Assembly (NCBI GenBank): GCA_903871935.1
Contig: CAIQIQ010000081.1
Coordinates: 62,001 to 126,000 of the forward strand
DNA length: 64,000 nucleotides
From: an uncultured Phycisphaerales bacterium
GTDB lineage: Bacteria; Planctomycetota; Phycisphaerae; Tepidisphaerales; Tepidisphaeraceae
Direction of reading: 5' to 3'
Under the pieces are notes generated by a model that worked only from the letters and a program-made list of their open reading frames with translations, was not told the origin of the DNA and ran no database searches. Positions 51,956 to 60,838 of this stretch are shown one piece after another. Within the stretch, counting starts at the first letter, position 1; each line of letters begins with the position of its first letter. Made by a program: the position numbers and the translations under genes.

Positions 51956-52825
51956 TTATCGGGATCGGCCGGGCCGATCCGCAACCTCAAGCACGGCCGG
52001 AATGGCGTCGATGACCTCACGAGCCAGGGCGCTGCGTTTGCCAACCTGCTTACCCGCGTATTCGCCGGCTTTACCGTGCAGGTGTACGCCCAGCATGGCC
52101 GCATCAAATGGCGGCATCCCTTGGGCCAGCAAGGTACCGATCATGCCACAGAGGATGTCACCTGTACCGCCCTTCGCGAGGGTCGAGTCGCCGGTCATGT
52201 TCACGGCGTAACGCTGGCCATCACTAATGATCGTCCGGTGCCCCTTCAGAACCACGATCTGCTGGAAGTGCTTCGCGGCCGCCACGGCAACCTTGATCCG
52301 CCCCGGTTGGTCGTGCGGCACGTCGAACACGCCGAACTGCCTCGCCAGACGCACCATCTCACCTGGATGCGGTGTGAGCACCATCGTGTTGGGCTTGCGT
52401 CGAAGCATCGCTTTGCCCGAGGCAACCAGATTCAGGGCATCCGCATCGAGAAGCACTGGAGCGGCCGTTTTGATGGCAAGCTTGAGCAGGTCGGCCGCGG
52501 TAGACGACTGCCCCATGCCAGGTCCAACAATGGTCGCATCACATGATGCGACAGCGGCCGCGAGGCGCGGCCCGGGCTTACTGCCCACGGCAATACCCAC
52601 CAACTCCGGGGCGGCCGCGAGGATGAATCCCAGCACCTCTTGAGGGCTGGCAACATACGCCAACCCGCATCCCATGCGCAATGCCGCCAGACCGGCAAAG
52701 CCAGGGGCGCCGATCATCCCTTCGCTGCCGCCGATGACCAGCACCTTGCCAAAGGTTCCCTTATGTCCCTGCTCCGGCCGCTCCGGCAATCGCGGCAATG
52801 CTGTGACATGCTGTAACTCCTTCAC
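51956..52825 (-). CDS. nnrD: ADP/ATP-dependent NAD(P)H-hydrate dehydratase
   Basis: A protein of 289 residues, the single YjeF C-terminal domain without the epimerase domain. Motifs: GTFGKVLVIGGSEGMIGA, ATIVGPGMGQ, MVLTPHPGEMVRLA and MTGDSTLAKGGTGDILCGMI, in parts TPHPGEM and LAKGGTGDIL, the catalytic loop. It repairs hydrated NAD(P)H using ADP or ATP. The start is GTG, within the larB stop (GTGA overlap). The NnrE epimerase is not in the window. Confidence 0.92.
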   Translation of the reverse strand: MKELQHVTALPRLPERPEQGHKGTFGKVLVIGGSEGMIGAPGFAGLAALRMGCGLAYVASPQEVLGFILAAAPELVGIAVGSKPGPRLAAAVASCDATIVGPGMGQSSTAADLLKLAIKTAAPVLLDADALNLVASGKAMLRRKPNTMVLTPHPGEMVRLARQFGVFDVPHDQPGRIKVAVAAAKHFQQIVVLKGHRTIISDGQRYAVNMTGDSTLAKGGTGDILCGMIGTLLAQGMPPFDAAMLGVHLHGKAGEYAGKQVGKRSALAREVIDAIPAVLEVADRPGRSR

Positions 52826-53643
52826 GCGGATGCTCCTGTCCCGGTCACTGCCGACGCTGCCGGTGCGGGCGACTTAACCAGCATTACCTGCTGATACACC
52901 TTGCCCGCACAATACGCCGCTCCAAACCCGTTATCGATGTTTACAACTGAAACGTTTGAGGCACAGCTATTGAGCATCCCGAGCATCGCCGCCAGACCGC
53001 CGAAGCTTGCCCCATACCCAATCGAGGTGGGCACCGCGAATACCGGGCACCCCACCAGCCCGCCAACCACGCTGGGCAGAGCCCCCTCCATGCCCGCAAC
53101 GACCACGATTGCGCACGCCTTCTGGATCTGATCCAGATGCGCCAGCAGCCGGTGCAGGCCACTGACGCCAACATCCACGACCCGTCGCGTGGGAACCTGC
53201 ATGTAATGCAACGTGAAGATCGCTTCTTCGGCAACCGGCATGTCCGCCGTGCCGGCGGAGATAACGGCTACGAATGGAGTCTGATCGGCGGGCTCGGCCA
53301 CATCAGCGCCAGCACCGAGCATTGCCGCCCGGGCGGCGCGATTGAGCACCGCATCAGGGAACTGCGCTGCCATTGCGTCCAGTTGCGCATCGCTGGCTCG
53401 CGTCGCCAGAACACGGTGCCCCGCCGTTGCCAGACGGGTCGCAATCCCCAGCACCTGCTGCACGGTCTTGCCAGGGCAGAAAATCACCTCAGAACTACCA
53501 CAGCGCATGGCGCGGTGCAGGTCGATGTTGGCATATCCAGTCGATTCGAATGGCAGCTTGCGAAGCTGTTCCATCGCGCGATCCAAGTCGCATTGGCCAC
53601 TCTGAACGGCCTGCAGAAGCTCGCGCAGTTGATTGCTGTCCAT
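52822..53643 (-). CDS. larB: LarB-like (AIR-carboxylase fold) protein
   Basis: A protein of 273 residues. The C-terminal part matches PurE-like LarB: VISAGTADMPVAEEA, VDVGVSGLHRL, VVVAGMEGALPSVVGGLVGCPVFAVPTS, in parts VAGMEGALPS and GLVGCPVFAVPTSIGYG, then LNSCASNVSVVNIDNGFGAAY. LarB carboxylates nicotinic acid adenine dinucleotide in synthesis of the nickel-pincer cofactor. The partner genes larC and larE are not in the window. The ATG at 53643 starts the family N-terminus (MDSNQLRELLQAVQSG). It overlaps nnrD by 4 nt and lies 122 nt after topA. Confidence 0.92.
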   Translation of the reverse strand: MDSNQLRELLQAVQSGQCDLDRAMEQLRKLPFESTGYANIDLHRAMRCGSSEVIFCPGKTVQQVLGIATRLATAGHRVLATRASDAQLDAMAAQFPDAVLNRAARAAMLGAGADVAEPADQTPFVAVISAGTADMPVAEEAIFTLHYMQVPTRRVVDVGVSGLHRLLAHLDQIQKACAIVVVAGMEGALPSVVGGLVGCPVFAVPTSIGYGASFGGLAAMLGMLNSCASNVSVVNIDNGFGAAYCAGKVYQQVMLVKSPAPAASAVTGTGASA

Positions 53644-53765
53644 ACAGGTGATTGTACCCGCAAACCGGCCATCGGGGTACGGCACGGCAGCGACTCCCCT
53701 ATCGGATTCCCGCTTCGCGCCGCAATTCCTGCACATCGACCTCGCCCAGCCACGTCTTCAGCGGC

Positions 53766-56468
53766 TTACAGATTCAGATCGGTGTGCTCCAGATCATCGT
53801 GCTGATCGGCCGACGCCGGGGCAGCATCCTGAGCCTTGGCGCTGCCATTCATCCCAAGTTCTTCCACCAGCCTCGCCGGCACTTCGGCCGTGTTGTGACA
53901 CTTGGGGTAGTGCGAACATCCAAGGAACGGCCCGCGACGCGACTGCCGGATCACCATCGGCGCCCCGCACTCGCTGCAGTCAATATCGGTCGGTATCGCC
54001 GCCTTGCCGGCCGCCGCTGCGCCGGGGACCGGCGGAGCTTCGCCCTTGAGCTTCGCTACCAGCTCCAGCCCTTCCTGCGCTTTTGCCTTCAACTGCGGCA
54101 CCAGCGCATCAAGCTGTTCTCTGACCGCCGGTTCCACCTTCGACAGCATCTGCATGCCACGGCACTTGGGGAACTTCGAGCAGCTCAGCCACGGCCCGCG
54201 TTTGCCATCGCGAAGGTACATCATGCTCTGGCACTTCAGACACTTCACTTCAGTCACGATCGGCGGAGCCTTGGGCGGCTGTGGAATCCCCTGCTTATCG
54301 AGGTTGATGATCGTCGAGCACAGCGGCTTGCCATCATCGCCCTTGATCCCGTATCCAGCACATCCAAGGAACACTCCGAAGCGCCCCTGTCGCTTGATCA
54401 TCTCGCGGCCACACTTCGGGCACTTGTATTGACTGACCTCGCGGAGCTTGGGCTTGCCCTGGGCATCCACCGGCTGTGTCGTCTTGCATTCCTTATTGCT
54501 GCAGGCAAGGAAGAAGCCATTGGCGGAGATGCGGTAGAGCATCTGCGAACCGCACTTGTCGCACTTGTAGGGCGTCTCGGTTCCGCCGGCATGCTCAAGC
54601 GTTTCCAGCGCTTTCTGTACACTGGTATGGAATGGGCCATAGAAATCGCGAAGCAACTTCACCCAGTCCAGATGCTCGGCCTCGATCTGATCGAGCTTGA
54701 GCTCCATGCCCGCGGTGAACTGCACATTCATGATCTCCGGGAAGCCTTGCACCAGCTTGTCGGTCACGATGCTGCCCAGGAGCGTTGCATAGAAGCGGCG
54801 GTCCATCTGCTCAACGTATTTGCGGTCCTGGATCGTAGTGATAATCGACGCATACGTGCTGGGCCGGCCGATCCCCAGCCGCTCCAGTTCCTTAACCAGA
54901 CTCGCTTCGGTGAACCGGGGCGGCGGCTGCGTGAAGTGCTGGACTGGCGTGATCTCCACCGGGTAGACGCGTTTACCCTCCGGCAACTCCGGCAGAAGCT
55001 GATCCTCGCTCGTAACCCCCAGCACCTTCATGAAGCCATCAAAGACCAGCTTGCGGCCGGTTGCCTTGAAAACGGCCTCTCCGGCCGGAGTCTGGGCCGA
55101 GATCAGAACCGTCGTCTGGTCAAACTCGGCCGGGGGCATCTGACATGCGACAAAGCGGTTCCAGATCAACGTGTAGAGTTTCAGTTCATCGGTGGAGAGC
55201 TTGCCGGCAGCAACCTGCGGGCTGAACGCCGTATCGGTTGGCCGGATCGCCTCGTGAGCTTCCTGCGCGCTCTTATTCGATGAAGAGTAAAAATTCGGCT
55301 TCTCGGGCAGGTAATCCGGGCCGAACGTCTTTGTAATGTAGTTCCGCACCATGCCCAGCGCATCACCCGACAGATTCGTCGAGTCGGTACGCATGTACGT
55401 GATATGCCCAGCCTCATAAAGCGTCTGGGCAAGCCGCATGGTGCGCTGCGCACCCATGGCGAGCCGGCTGGAAGCCGACTGCTGCAACGTGCTGGTGATA
55501 AACGGCGCTGGCGGCCGTGATGTCGAACGCTTGCGCTCCACCGATTTCACGACATACTGCGGAAGCTGCCCCAGCCGCCCGGCGATCGTCACCAGATGCT
55601 TCGCGGGGCCTTTGCCTTCGGGGTCTTCGGTGCTCTGTTCCTGTGTAATGACCAGACCGGCCGCTTGCGCCAGTTCCCTGGCGCGGTCCTGAGTCATGTT
55701 TTCCAGCCGCTGGCCGGCCACCTCAAATAACTCGGCTGCAAACGCCCGATGATCCGACAGCCATTTCAGCTTCTCAGGCTTGGCCCGCTCACCATTGCCC
55801 GTATTGGTCAGGAAGTCGGTCCACGCTTCGGCCAGTTTCTTGCCGGCCACCTCATTCTCGGCCGCCGAGAAGATCGCGCCGATCGACCAATACTCATTTG
55901 GCAGAAACGCCCCGATCTCACGTTCGCGTTCCACGATCAGGCGCACGGCCACGCTCTGCACACGTCCCGCCGACAGGCCCCTTGCCACCTTGCGCCAAAG
56001 CAGCGGGGAGATCTCATAACCCACGATCCGATCGAGAATACGCCGAGCCTGCTGGGCATTTACACGATTAATATCGAGCTGATGCGGTTTCTGGAATGCC
56101 TTCTGGATCTCCGCTCGCGTGATGGCATTAAAGATAACCCGCCTGACGCGATCATCGGGAATATGCAGCGCTTCCTTCAGGTGCCAGGCAATCGCCTCGC
56201 CCTCACGGTCCAAGTCGGTTGCCAGATACACATCAGTGGCCGTCTTCGCCAATTTCTTCAGTTCGGTGATGACCTTATTGCGATCATGGAGGATCTCATA
56301 GCTGGGCTCGAAGGTTTCAAGGTCAACTCCCATGCCCTTGGACGGCAGATCGCGCACATGACCCATCGAAGCCCGGACGACGTAGTCGTCGCCCAGATAC
56401 TTATTAATGGTCTTCGCCTTGGCCGGCGATTCCACGATCACAAGGTGTTTGCCGTTCTTTTCTGCCAT
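53766..56468 (-). CDS. topA: DNA topoisomerase I
   Basis: A protein of 900 residues. The TOPRIM domain reads HLVIVESPAKAKTINKYLG with LATDLDREGEAIAWHL (acidic triad), and the catalytic Tyr358 is in ITYMRTDSTNLS. The C-terminus has four Cys4 zinc motifs beginning CDKCGSQM, CPKCGREM, CLKCQSMM and CSECGAPM. It relaxes negative supercoils. The second zinc motif lacks part of its distal Cys pair (LGCAGYG). A six-base-stem palindrome lies in the leader at 56510-56526. Confidence 0.96.
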   Translation of the reverse strand: MAEKNGKHLVIVESPAKAKTINKYLGDDYVVRASMGHVRDLPSKGMGVDLETFEPSYEILHDRNKVITELKKLAKTATDVYLATDLDREGEAIAWHLKEALHIPDDRVRRVIFNAITRAEIQKAFQKPHQLDINRVNAQQARRILDRIVGYEISPLLWRKVARGLSAGRVQSVAVRLIVEREREIGAFLPNEYWSIGAIFSAAENEVAGKKLAEAWTDFLTNTGNGERAKPEKLKWLSDHRAFAAELFEVAGQRLENMTQDRARELAQAAGLVITQEQSTEDPEGKGPAKHLVTIAGRLGQLPQYVVKSVERKRSTSRPPAPFITSTLQQSASSRLAMGAQRTMRLAQTLYEAGHITYMRTDSTNLSGDALGMVRNYITKTFGPDYLPEKPNFYSSSNKSAQEAHEAIRPTDTAFSPQVAAGKLSTDELKLYTLIWNRFVACQMPPAEFDQTTVLISAQTPAGEAVFKATGRKLVFDGFMKVLGVTSEDQLLPELPEGKRVYPVEITPVQHFTQPPPRFTEASLVKELERLGIGRPSTYASIITTIQDRKYVEQMDRRFYATLLGSIVTDKLVQGFPEIMNVQFTAGMELKLDQIEAEHLDWVKLLRDFYGPFHTSVQKALETLEHAGGTETPYKCDKCGSQMLYRISANGFFLACSNKECKTTQPVDAQGKPKLREVSQYKCPKCGREMIKRQGRFGVFLGCAGYGIKGDDGKPLCSTIINLDKQGIPQPPKAPPIVTEVKCLKCQSMMYLRDGKRGPWLSCSKFPKCRGMQMLSKVEPAVREQLDALVPQLKAKAQEGLELVAKLKGEAPPVPGAAAAGKAAIPTDIDCSECGAPMVIRQSRRGPFLGCSHYPKCHNTAEVPARLVEELGMNGSAKAQDAAPASADQHDDLEHTDLNL

Positions 56469-56509
56469 TCGGATACCAATAACGTCCTGTAAATCGCCGC
56501 GGGTTCAAC

Positions 56510-56526
56510 GGCCTGCCGGGCAGGCC
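56510..56526. promoter_or_regulatory. Palindrome in the topA leader
   Basis: GGCCTGCC-G-GGCAGGCC, a perfect 8-bp inverted repeat around one base, 42 nt upstream of the topA ATG. It could be an operator, or fold as a 6-bp hairpin in the mRNA. Role is inference. Confidence 0.4.
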
Positions 56527-56764
56527 AATTCCCGTTGCCACCCCCTGTCGGGACCACATTCGCCATCCCGGCTCAATGCCGACAAACGGGGCGGTAAGTT
56601 TCACCGTCCAACTCGCCCATTGTCAAGCGAGTAATCCATCTTCTTTCATAAATTACTTATGCACCGTAACTTATATCCAGCGATTTAACGCCGTACAATA
56701 TGCACTTCGACACGTTTGGGTCCAAGATTGTTCATCCCATCTACCCTATCTATTCTAAATTAAC

Positions 56765-56950
56765 TCTTGAGCCTGCCTAACGAGAGTGCCCGCTCTTTCG
56801 GGCAACGGCACAAACCACGCGAAACCCAGACCGACGCAACTGTAGTCCCGCCAAGCATATAGGATTCCGCATACGGCATCCCGACTCTATGACCCAAACG
56901 AGACGCCCGGCGCCAGCCGGCGGGTCTTGCCGACGAGATCTGCTGACTCA
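56765..56950 (-). pseudogene. Fragment resembling the C-terminus of a formylglycine-generating-enzyme-like protein
   Basis: On the minus strand the sequence gives PAGWRRASRLGHRVG in one frame and LRRSGFRVVCAVARKSGHSR before a stop in another, which together resemble the end of SUMF1/FGE-domain proteins (the final GFRVV strand is diagnostic). A third frame gives YAWRDYSCVGLGF just before it. The pieces lie in different frames, so the fragment is frameshifted, and no N-terminal domain is present. Assignment rests on a short motif. Confidence 0.4.
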
Positions 56951-57330
56951 TGGTTGCTTCAGCGCGCGGTAATGCGACCAGGAGAGTTGCGGGGAAAAGC
57001 CCTTCGCCAATTCGTCACCCGCCTTCAGAAAATGGGCCACTGGTAATTGTTTCTCATGCTCATTCTAGGTCGAGAAAAGGGGGGTCGGCAAAAGGGACAT
57101 CCCACATTTCATGAGCACACCTTACCGTTCTGGCCATATCTACGCCTCTGCCTTTCTCACCCACCGGTCCTGAACCCGGATTATGGTGTCGAAACGCCGA
57201 CCCACGCCGATCCCGGCCAAGCCGTTCAGCCACCACTCCACTGCCCCAACCCCTTCCCCATGGCGCAGGAAACCCGGTCCGGCCGGGTCCATGTGGCGCG
57301 ACGGTCTCCCGGTGCAGGGGTGGCAGCCGA

Positions 57331-57714
57331 GTGAAGCCAGGAGGGCCGCGGCGGGAATCTGCGGACATCCGGGCGTTCCATAGCCGGGTGATGAATGATG
57401 ATCCTGACCGCTGCAAGATCGCCCTGGTGCCCACCGGCCATTACCTGCTGCGGGTGATGGCGACGATGCTGCGCAGCGGCGAACTCTGGCGCGAGAGCGT
57501 CAAAGAAGAGGATTCAGCGCCTGCGGCACCGACGATCAGAAAGAAGGGGCCGGCCGGTAAAGGCCAGCCCGATCGTCTGGTGATCCGCGACGGCGCTCAG
57601 GTTGCTTCCCAGCAGAGCCCTATCCTCCGCGCGGACCAGGGTAGTGTGCCTCAGAGCCCCCAGGCTCTGGCTACGGTCAAAGCCCAGGAAGGATCAGACG
57701 ATGCCATAGACTAA
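57331..57714 (+). pseudogene. IS110-like transposase, C-terminal fragment
   Basis: The frame encodes HSRVMNDDPDRCKIALVPTG followed by HYLLRVMATMLRSGELWRES, which resembles the last helices of IS110-family (DEDD) transposases, the segment after the Transposase_20 domain. The DEDD catalytic domain is missing: upstream sequence has no matching frame. It is therefore a remnant. The last 65 residues after WRES are not conserved in the family and may be read-through. No terminal repeats are visible, as expected for IS110. Confidence 0.5.
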
Positions 57715-58024
57715 AGCAGACAGGCCAGTGGCCTGCATACAGCCGAAGCGTGAAAGAGCGTGTAAAGGTTGGATGGGACTAGAGATGTGCATCAAAACAG
57801 AGAAAGCCCAAGGAGTAAGCGAAGCGTGATGGAAGATGGGCCGGACCCCGAAGGTGCGCGTGAGTGCCTGTTTGGAACTCGCGAACTTGAATGGCGGCCG
57901 GCTTTCGGACTTATCCAATGACGCGGCCCCTGCACGAGGGAAACCCGGCATGCTGACGTCGAATAGATGCTTGAATCCATCCCGTTTCAAATTCCATCCG
58001 CTTCCTGCTTGACACCGGCTTGCT

Positions 58025-58050
58025 CATAGATGCGCACCTCCTCCCCCCTC
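58025..58050 (-). repeat. Short partial match to the dispersed repeat
   Basis: The minus strand reads GGGGGAGGAGGTGCGCA at 58047-58031, identical over 17 bases to 25986-26002 in repeat copy 2 and close to 5260-5276 in copy 1. The surrounding GGAGTT further upstream also recalls the repeat. It is too short to call a full copy. Confidence 0.45.
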
Positions 58051-58306
58051 TGAAGCGCAACTCCTTACCCCATCAGCACCAACAACCCAAAGAGATATTT
58101 GCGCCACCCCCGCGAATCTTCACGCAATCCCTGCATCCCCAGAACCTTCGCGTCATCCTGACCTCGCGGTCGCCGTTTCCTCCCTTCGAACCGCACCCGG
58201 AGCCGCCGCATGACCCCACACCAACCGCAACCCAGCGGCCGAGACCCGCCAGCACCGCATATGTTCAGTCGTGGTATCTGCTTAACCCACATGGTAAAAC
58301 CCGGCC

Positions 58307-60838
58307 GTGATCCAATCGATCCGTGATTTCTGGCAGAAGTCCGAGGGCTATCGAGGCATTGGCGCATTTGCTTTTGCTATTCTGGCCCTCCTGCTGCTCT
58401 ACCCCTCGCGCCAGCTTGATCAGTCTGCAAAGCCCGAGAACCTGGTTGAAATCGTCTATATGGGGCCCGGCGGGCCGGTTGCCGGGGCCATGGCCGATGC
58501 AGTGAAGGAGTTCGAGCGCAACAGCGACATCGCCCATGCCAGCGATCCCTCCAAACCGATCTACCGGGTGATCTCCGGCCAGAGCGCCGCACGCGATCAG
58601 GTCGCCGACCCAACACGCTTCCTTGTCGCGGTCGCCGGCGGCGCCCCGCCCGATGTGATCTATTTCGACCGCTATGCCGTCGCCGAATGGGCCGCCCGCG
58701 GCGCTTTTGCCCCACTCGATGAGTTCATCGCCACCGATATCGCCGCCAAACGCGAAGGCACGCCGACCCCCCAACGCTTCTACAAGCCATGCTGGGATGA
58801 GGCAATGTACGGTGGAAAGGTCTACGGAATACCGATCTCCGTGGACAACCGCGCTCTCTACTACAATAAGGACCTGTTCAAACGGGCGGGGCTGGTGGAT
58901 GAGCATGGCCAAGTCCGTGCGCCACGCGATTGGGATGAGCTGCGCGAGTATGCCCGCAAGCTTACCGAGCGCGATGAAAAAGCGCATATCACCACCATTG
59001 GCTTTGCCCCCAACTACGGCAATAGCTGGCTCTACATGTACGGCTGGATGAACGATGCCAAGTTCATGAGCGATGATGGCCGAACCTGTCTGCTCAACGA
59101 GCCCGCCGTCGTACAGGCTCTGCAGTACATGAAGCAGCTCTATGACGATGCCGGCGGCTATGAGGCCGTACAGGCGTTCCAGGCAGGCTTCCAGGGCGGA
59201 GCGCTCGATCCGTTCATCCAAGGCAAGGTTGCGATGAAGATCGATGGGGTCTGGTCCACGAGCGAACTTGCCGCATACGGCCGCGATCTGAACTTTGGCG
59301 TTGCCCCTCCGCCACGCCCTCGAGATAAGCTTGCCGAAGGCCCGATGAGCTGGTGCGGCGGCTGGGCGCTGGCCATCCCCAGCGCATCGCACAAAAAAAA
59401 GGCGGCATGGGAGTTCGTCCGCTTCTTGACCAGCGACCGGTCGTTCCGCATCCGCATGGAAAGCGATCGCCAGGTTGCCGAAGCACTGGGCAGGATCTAC
59501 CTCCCGCCGCAGCTACCCGTTGCCTCGCTCAACGAGTACGCCTTCGACAAGTACGTCAAAGACAATCCCGATGTCCCAGTAAAATTCCAGGTGGCGACTA
59601 AGCTGTTCAACGACCTCTTGCCGGTGTCCCGGTTTCGTCCGATCACGCCCGTTGGCCAGCTTCTCTGGAACGAACACATCAACTCCATGGAAGCCGCCCT
59701 CTATGACCGCATGAGTCCAAAACAGTCTCTGGACCAAAGCGCTGTCATCGTCCAACGTTCACTGGATCGAGCGCTCAATCCACCCACCAATGCGCCGATC
59801 ACATCCTGGCGTTTCTTCTACATCACCTACGGTGCACTGATCCTCGCCATCGGCGCTGCCGTCTACTACTGGGACACCAGCATCCGTTTCCGCCGGCGAG
59901 TCGCCGGCGCTCTGCGCCTGACAAAGCACGGCGACGCGGTCATCGAGGGCTCCTCAGGCGGCTACTTTCGCACCCAATGGCTGGGCGGCTTCGTCTGTGC
60001 ATCGCCGTGGATGCTCGGCTTCCTGATCTTCGGCGGCGGGCCGATGCTCTTCTCTCTATTGATCAGTTTCTGCCACTACGACATCCTCAACCCCGCCATC
60101 TTCACCGGCATGGAGAACTACAAGCTGATGTTCAGCGATGACCGCCTGGTTCCCATCGCACTGGGCAACACCCTCTACATGATGCTCGGCGTTCCGTTGG
60201 GCATGGCCGCCAGCCTGGCGGTGGCGCTGCTGCTGAATCAGAACATCCGCGGCATGGCCGCCTGGCGCACCTTCTTCTACCTGCCGGCCATTGTGCCCAT
60301 GGTCGCCGCCAGCATCCTCTGGATCTGGATCTTCAATCCCCAGGGCGGCGCCATCAACCTAATGCTGGAGAAGATCGGCGTCGAGGGTCCCCGCTGGCTG
60401 CAGTCGGCCGACTGGAGCAAGCCCTCTCTCATTGTCATGGGCCTGTGGGGCGCCGGCGGCGGAATGATCATCTGGCTGGCTGGGCTCAAAGGCATTCCAC
60501 AGAGCCTGTACGAGGCCGCCAGTGTGGATGGCGCCAACACCTGGCAACAGTTCCGCTATGTGACGCTGCCGCAGCTTACCCCCTACATCTTCTTCAACCT
60601 GATCATGGGCCTGATCGGCACCTTCCAGATATTCGGCCAGGCGTTCATCATGACCCAGGGCGGTCCCGAAAACTCCACCCTCTTCTACGTGTATCACCTG
60701 TTCAACAACGCCTTCCGCTATGGCCGCATGGGCTACGCCAGCGCCATGGCTTGGGTACTCTTTGCCATCGTGCTGGTGCTCACGGTAATCCAGATGAAAC
60801 TCGCCAGGCGCTGGGTGCATTACGGGGAAGAAGCCTGA
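58307..60838 (+). CDS. ABC importer: sugar-binding protein fused to MalF-type permease
   Basis: A protein of 843 residues, about twice the size of either part. An N-terminal helix (FAFAILALLLLYPS) anchors a family 1 solute-binding domain (about 45-470) with GAPPDVIYFDRYAVAEWAARGAFAPLDEF in parts, YGIPISVDNRALYYNKDLFKRAGL and GKVAMKIDGVWS. A helix at about 500-520 links to a MalF-like permease (555-843) with six helices and the EAA loop YEAASVDGANTWQQFRYVTLPQL near 734. The substrate is probably a sugar or oligosaccharide. Start is GTG. The next gene overlaps by one base (TGATG). No ATPase gene is in the window, so a shared MsmK-like ATPase is needed. Confidence 0.88.
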   Translation: MIQSIRDFWQKSEGYRGIGAFAFAILALLLLYPSRQLDQSAKPENLVEIVYMGPGGPVAGAMADAVKEFERNSDIAHASDPSKPIYRVISGQSAARDQVADPTRFLVAVAGGAPPDVIYFDRYAVAEWAARGAFAPLDEFIATDIAAKREGTPTPQRFYKPCWDEAMYGGKVYGIPISVDNRALYYNKDLFKRAGLVDEHGQVRAPRDWDELREYARKLTERDEKAHITTIGFAPNYGNSWLYMYGWMNDAKFMSDDGRTCLLNEPAVVQALQYMKQLYDDAGGYEAVQAFQAGFQGGALDPFIQGKVAMKIDGVWSTSELAAYGRDLNFGVAPPPRPRDKLAEGPMSWCGGWALAIPSASHKKKAAWEFVRFLTSDRSFRIRMESDRQVAEALGRIYLPPQLPVASLNEYAFDKYVKDNPDVPVKFQVATKLFNDLLPVSRFRPITPVGQLLWNEHINSMEAALYDRMSPKQSLDQSAVIVQRSLDRALNPPTNAPITSWRFFYITYGALILAIGAAVYYWDTSIRFRRRVAGALRLTKHGDAVIEGSSGGYFRTQWLGGFVCASPWMLGFLIFGGGPMLFSLLISFCHYDILNPAIFTGMENYKLMFSDDRLVPIALGNTLYMMLGVPLGMAASLAVALLLNQNIRGMAAWRTFFYLPAIVPMVAASILWIWIFNPQGGAINLMLEKIGVEGPRWLQSADWSKPSLIVMGLWGAGGGMIIWLAGLKGIPQSLYEAASVDGANTWQQFRYVTLPQLTPYIFFNLIMGLIGTFQIFGQAFIMTQGGPENSTLFYVYHLFNNAFRYGRMGYASAMAWVLFAIVLVLTVIQMKLARRWVHYGEEA

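Larger units (their letters stand above)
56469..58306. other. Long decayed intergenic region
   Basis: 1.84 kb without an intact gene between topA and the ABC importer. It holds the topA leader palindrome, a formylglycine-enzyme-like fragment on the minus strand, an IS110-like transposase fragment on the plus strand, and a short match to the dispersed repeat near 58031. Between these pieces I see nothing. Confidence 0.75.

Noticed and set aside
53652..55283. 543-codon open frame on the plus strand opposite topA
   Set aside because: It is the antisense of a well-conserved gene in GC-rich DNA; the translation is rich in Arg/His/Leu and shows no family.
57047..57334. 95-codon frame on the plus strand before the IS110 remnant
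   Set aside because: Composition is unlike a protein and it does not extend the transposase reading frame.
57694..57990. 98-codon frame on the minus strand after the IS110 remnant
   Set aside because: No ribosome site and no recognised family; probably chance in the decayed region.
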